DNA from: DATJLQ01 sp035509415
GTDB lineage: Bacteria > Pseudomonadota > Alphaproteobacteria > JACZXZ01
Length of the DNA: 29,393 nucleotides
Reading direction: 5' to 3'
Assembly (NCBI GenBank): GCA_035509415.1
Contig: DATJLQ010000044.1
Span: forward strand, 1 to 29,393
A model generated the notes under the pieces. It did no database searches. It was not told where the DNA came from and saw only the letters and a program-made list of their open reading frames with translations. Position 1 is the first letter of the stretch; the number at the start of each line of letters is the position of its first letter. The translations under genes and the position numbers were made by a program. This document shows positions 29,257 through 29,393 of the stretch, piece after piece.

Positions 29257-29393
29257 TTATTTCTGGTTCTCGGCCTTCTCGATGTCGCCGGTCGGCAGCG
29301 CCGGCGGCGGCGGATCGATGATCGCGTAATAGGCCCCGCCTTGGCCCACTTCGGTGAAGAACACCCAGTAATTCACGTCGGTGCCGCAGCGGT
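29257..29393 (-). CDS. C-terminal 45 residues of an unrecognised protein (5' end outside window)
   Basis: A minus-strand frame is open from the right edge to TAA at 29257-29259. The visible end reads RCGTDVNYWVFFTEVGQG, then GAYYAIIDPPPPALPTGDIE and a charged tail KAENQK. The polyproline segment and acidic/lysine tail suggest a linker or exposed C-terminus. I do not recognise a family. The intrinsic terminator directly downstream supports a real gene. Confidence 0.6.
   Translation of the reverse strand, partial: RCGTDVNYWVFFTEVGQGGAYYAIIDPPPPALPTGDIEKAENQK

Overview
The window is GC-rich, gene-dense DNA that looks like an alphaproteobacterial chromosome, perhaps from a Rhodospirillales-like lineage (order inferred, not proven). 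Supporting signs are the gene order histone-deacetylase-like/xseB/ispA/dxs/tlyA/RNA methyltransferase, a Rickettsia 17 kDa antigen-type lipoprotein, a Cox11 protein, a FabI with the Y-x6-K motif, and coding density broken mainly by palindromic intergenic elements. I saw no rRNA, tRNA, CRISPR array, phage or insertion-sequence transposase.

Layout. (1) 1-294: end of a PadR-like regulator. (2) 460-5333, minus strand: a run transcribed pdxH > CDF metal transporter > APH-like/P-loop fusion > universal stress protein > short-chain dehydrogenase. (3) 5594-11265, plus strand: 17 kDa-type lipoprotein, fabI, aroC, sppA, and a Cox11 protein fused to a c-type cytochrome. (4) 11268-18551, minus strand: a TusA-family protein, an HDAC-like amidohydrolase, xseB, ispA, dxs, tlyA and a 5-methyluridine-type RNA methyltransferase. 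This housekeeping/isoprenoid run is interrupted between dxs and tlyA by a plus-strand nucleotidyltransferase/HEPN pair of lower GC. (5) 18754-19098: an ArsR regulator whose two cysteines have the 66-residue spacing of persulfide sensors, divergent from the TusA gene. (6) 19133-23231: three genes of CoA-linked aromatic degradation: a PaaZ/BoxD-type aldehyde dehydrogenase, a PaaG-like isomerase and a PcaF/PaaJ thiolase. (7) 23301-27057: a DedA-PAP2-LssY membrane fusion, an adrenodoxin-reductase-type flavoprotein and an FlK-like thioesterase, joined by ATGA overlaps. (8) 27273-29393: a secreted protein of unknown role, a flavin reductase fused to a MarR domain, and the 3' end of an unrecognised gene.

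How the parts may work together. Region 4 supplies IPP/DMAPP precursors (Dxs) and farnesyl diphosphate (IspA), together with DNA repair (XseB) and rRNA modification. A sulfur-responsive regulator may act on the tusA end of this run. Region 6 would channel ring-opened CoA esters to acetyl-CoA and succinyl-CoA. The MarR-fused flavin reductase in region 8 resembles the reductase of 4-hydroxyphenylacetate hydroxylase and may also belong to aromatic metabolism.

The most unusual items are the Cox11-cytochrome c fusion, the DedA-PAP2-LssY protein whose PAP2 domain has lost its catalytic residues, the putative persulfide sensor next to tusA, the MNT/HEPN cassette inside the dxs-tlyA junction, and two long nested palindromic intergenic elements with 10-16 bp terminal inverted repeats.
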